The notes beneath the pieces are model-generated. The model was not told the origin of the DNA. It did no database searches and was given only the letters and a program-made list of their open reading frames with translations. A DNA stretch of 7,345 nucleotides from Actinomycetota bacterium. GTDB lineage: Bacteria; Actinomycetota; Actinomycetes; S36-B12; UBA10799. Shown here in pieces: positions 6,876-7,345 of the stretch (position 1 is its first letter; the number at the start of each line of letters is the position of its first letter). A program made the position numbers and the translations under genes. Location: the NCBI GenBank assembly GCA_030837395.1, contig JAUPKO010000416.1, positions 1-7,345 of the forward strand, in the 5' to 3' direction.

Positions 6876-7345
6876 CGGCAACCCTCGCCATCACCTTCGA
6901 TCTCGGCCGCTACCACGCCACCCCGTGGGGAGCGAACGTCAACGAGGGCGCGGTCGAGATCCCGCCCTCCCCATGGCGGCTTCTCCGGGCCCTCTACTCG
7001 ACCTGGCGCGTCCACGCGAACGACCTCCCGCAGGACCTCGTCCACGGCCTGCTCAGCACGCTCGCCGCAACGGAACCGGTCTACGCCGTCCCACCGCACA
7101 CCATCGCCCACACCCGTCACTACTATCCGGACTCCACCTCACGCAGGGGAACAACCAGCACCGACAAGACGATCGACGCCTTCGCCGCCTTCGCGACCAC
7201 CGACGCCTCTCTCTACGTCACCTGGCCAGTCGAACTCTCCCCTGACTACAGGGATGCCCTGGAGCGGCTGGCGAAGTCCCTGCCCTACCTCGGACGGGCC
7301 GACAGCGTCATCACCGCCAAACTGACCTCCGCACCCGACGAATAC
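6872..7345 (+). CDS. csb2: Csb2, Cas5-Cas6 fusion of the type I-G Cascade (N-terminal part)
   Basis: Csb2 (GSU0054 family) joins Cas5, which caps the 5' handle of crRNA, to a Cas6-type endoribonuclease that cuts precursor crRNA. The window holds exactly the first 158 codons, and the frame is still open at the right edge. Visible blocks match the Cas5-like N-terminal half: FDLGRYHATPWG (about 9-20), NEGAVEIPPSPWRLLRALYSTW (about 22-43), EPVYAVPPHTIAHTRHYYPD (about 70-89), an FAAF block and a TWP block, then SLPYLGRADSVI (about 137-148). The start is GTG 6872-6874, overlapping the csb1 TGA (GTGA), with AAGGG at 6861-6865 six bases upstream; the conserved RYHATPWG block lies where the family expects it. 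No in-frame ATG lies upstream without running into csb1. The Cas6 half and its catalytic residues are outside the window, so cleavage competence cannot be judged. Confidence 0.93.
   Translation, partial: MTATLAITFDLGRYHATPWGANVNEGAVEIPPSPWRLLRALYSTWRVHANDLPQDLVHGLLSTLAATEPVYAVPPHTIAHTRHYYPDSTSRRGTTSTDKTIDAFAAFATTDASLYVTWPVELSPDYRDALERLAKSLPYLGRADSVITAKLTSAPDEY

Overview
The window is very GC-rich and has the strong G/C third-position bias of an actinomycete, most likely Streptomyces or a relative. It holds two modules, both on the + strand. No database search was possible, so family names rest on recognised motifs, lengths and gene order.

Left module (1-666). The 3' end of one gene (a possible VirD4/TraG-type conjugation coupling protein) overlaps by ATGA with a complete small gene that looks like a DUF4913 protein. 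Such genes are common in actinobacterial conjugative plasmids and integrative elements, so the left side probably belongs to mobile or plasmid DNA. Next comes a 200-base gap (667-866) that is less GC-rich than its surroundings. It holds a possible -10 box, short repeats and a hairpin over the Shine-Dalgarno sequence of the next gene.

Right module (867-7345). This is the effector operon of a type I-G (formerly I-U) CRISPR-Cas system, in the order cas3, csx17, csb1, csb2. Cas3 has its helicase first and its HD nuclease last, the reverse of most Cas3 proteins. Csx17 is the large Cas8-like subunit, Csb1 the Cas7 backbone and Csb2 the Cas5-Cas6 fusion; only its N-terminal 158 codons are present. 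The genes are packed by ATGA (cas3/csx17) and GTGA (csb1/csb2) overlaps. Only csb1 has a short gap (7 bases) before it. The four products would process crRNA, assemble Cascade on it, bind target DNA and recruit Cas3 to degrade it.

The adaptation genes (usually a cas4-cas1 fusion and cas2) and any CRISPR array are not in the window and would be expected past the right edge. The system is a known subtype. The points of interest are its placement beside apparent conjugation genes, the domain order and linker of Cas3, and possible translational control at the gene junctions.
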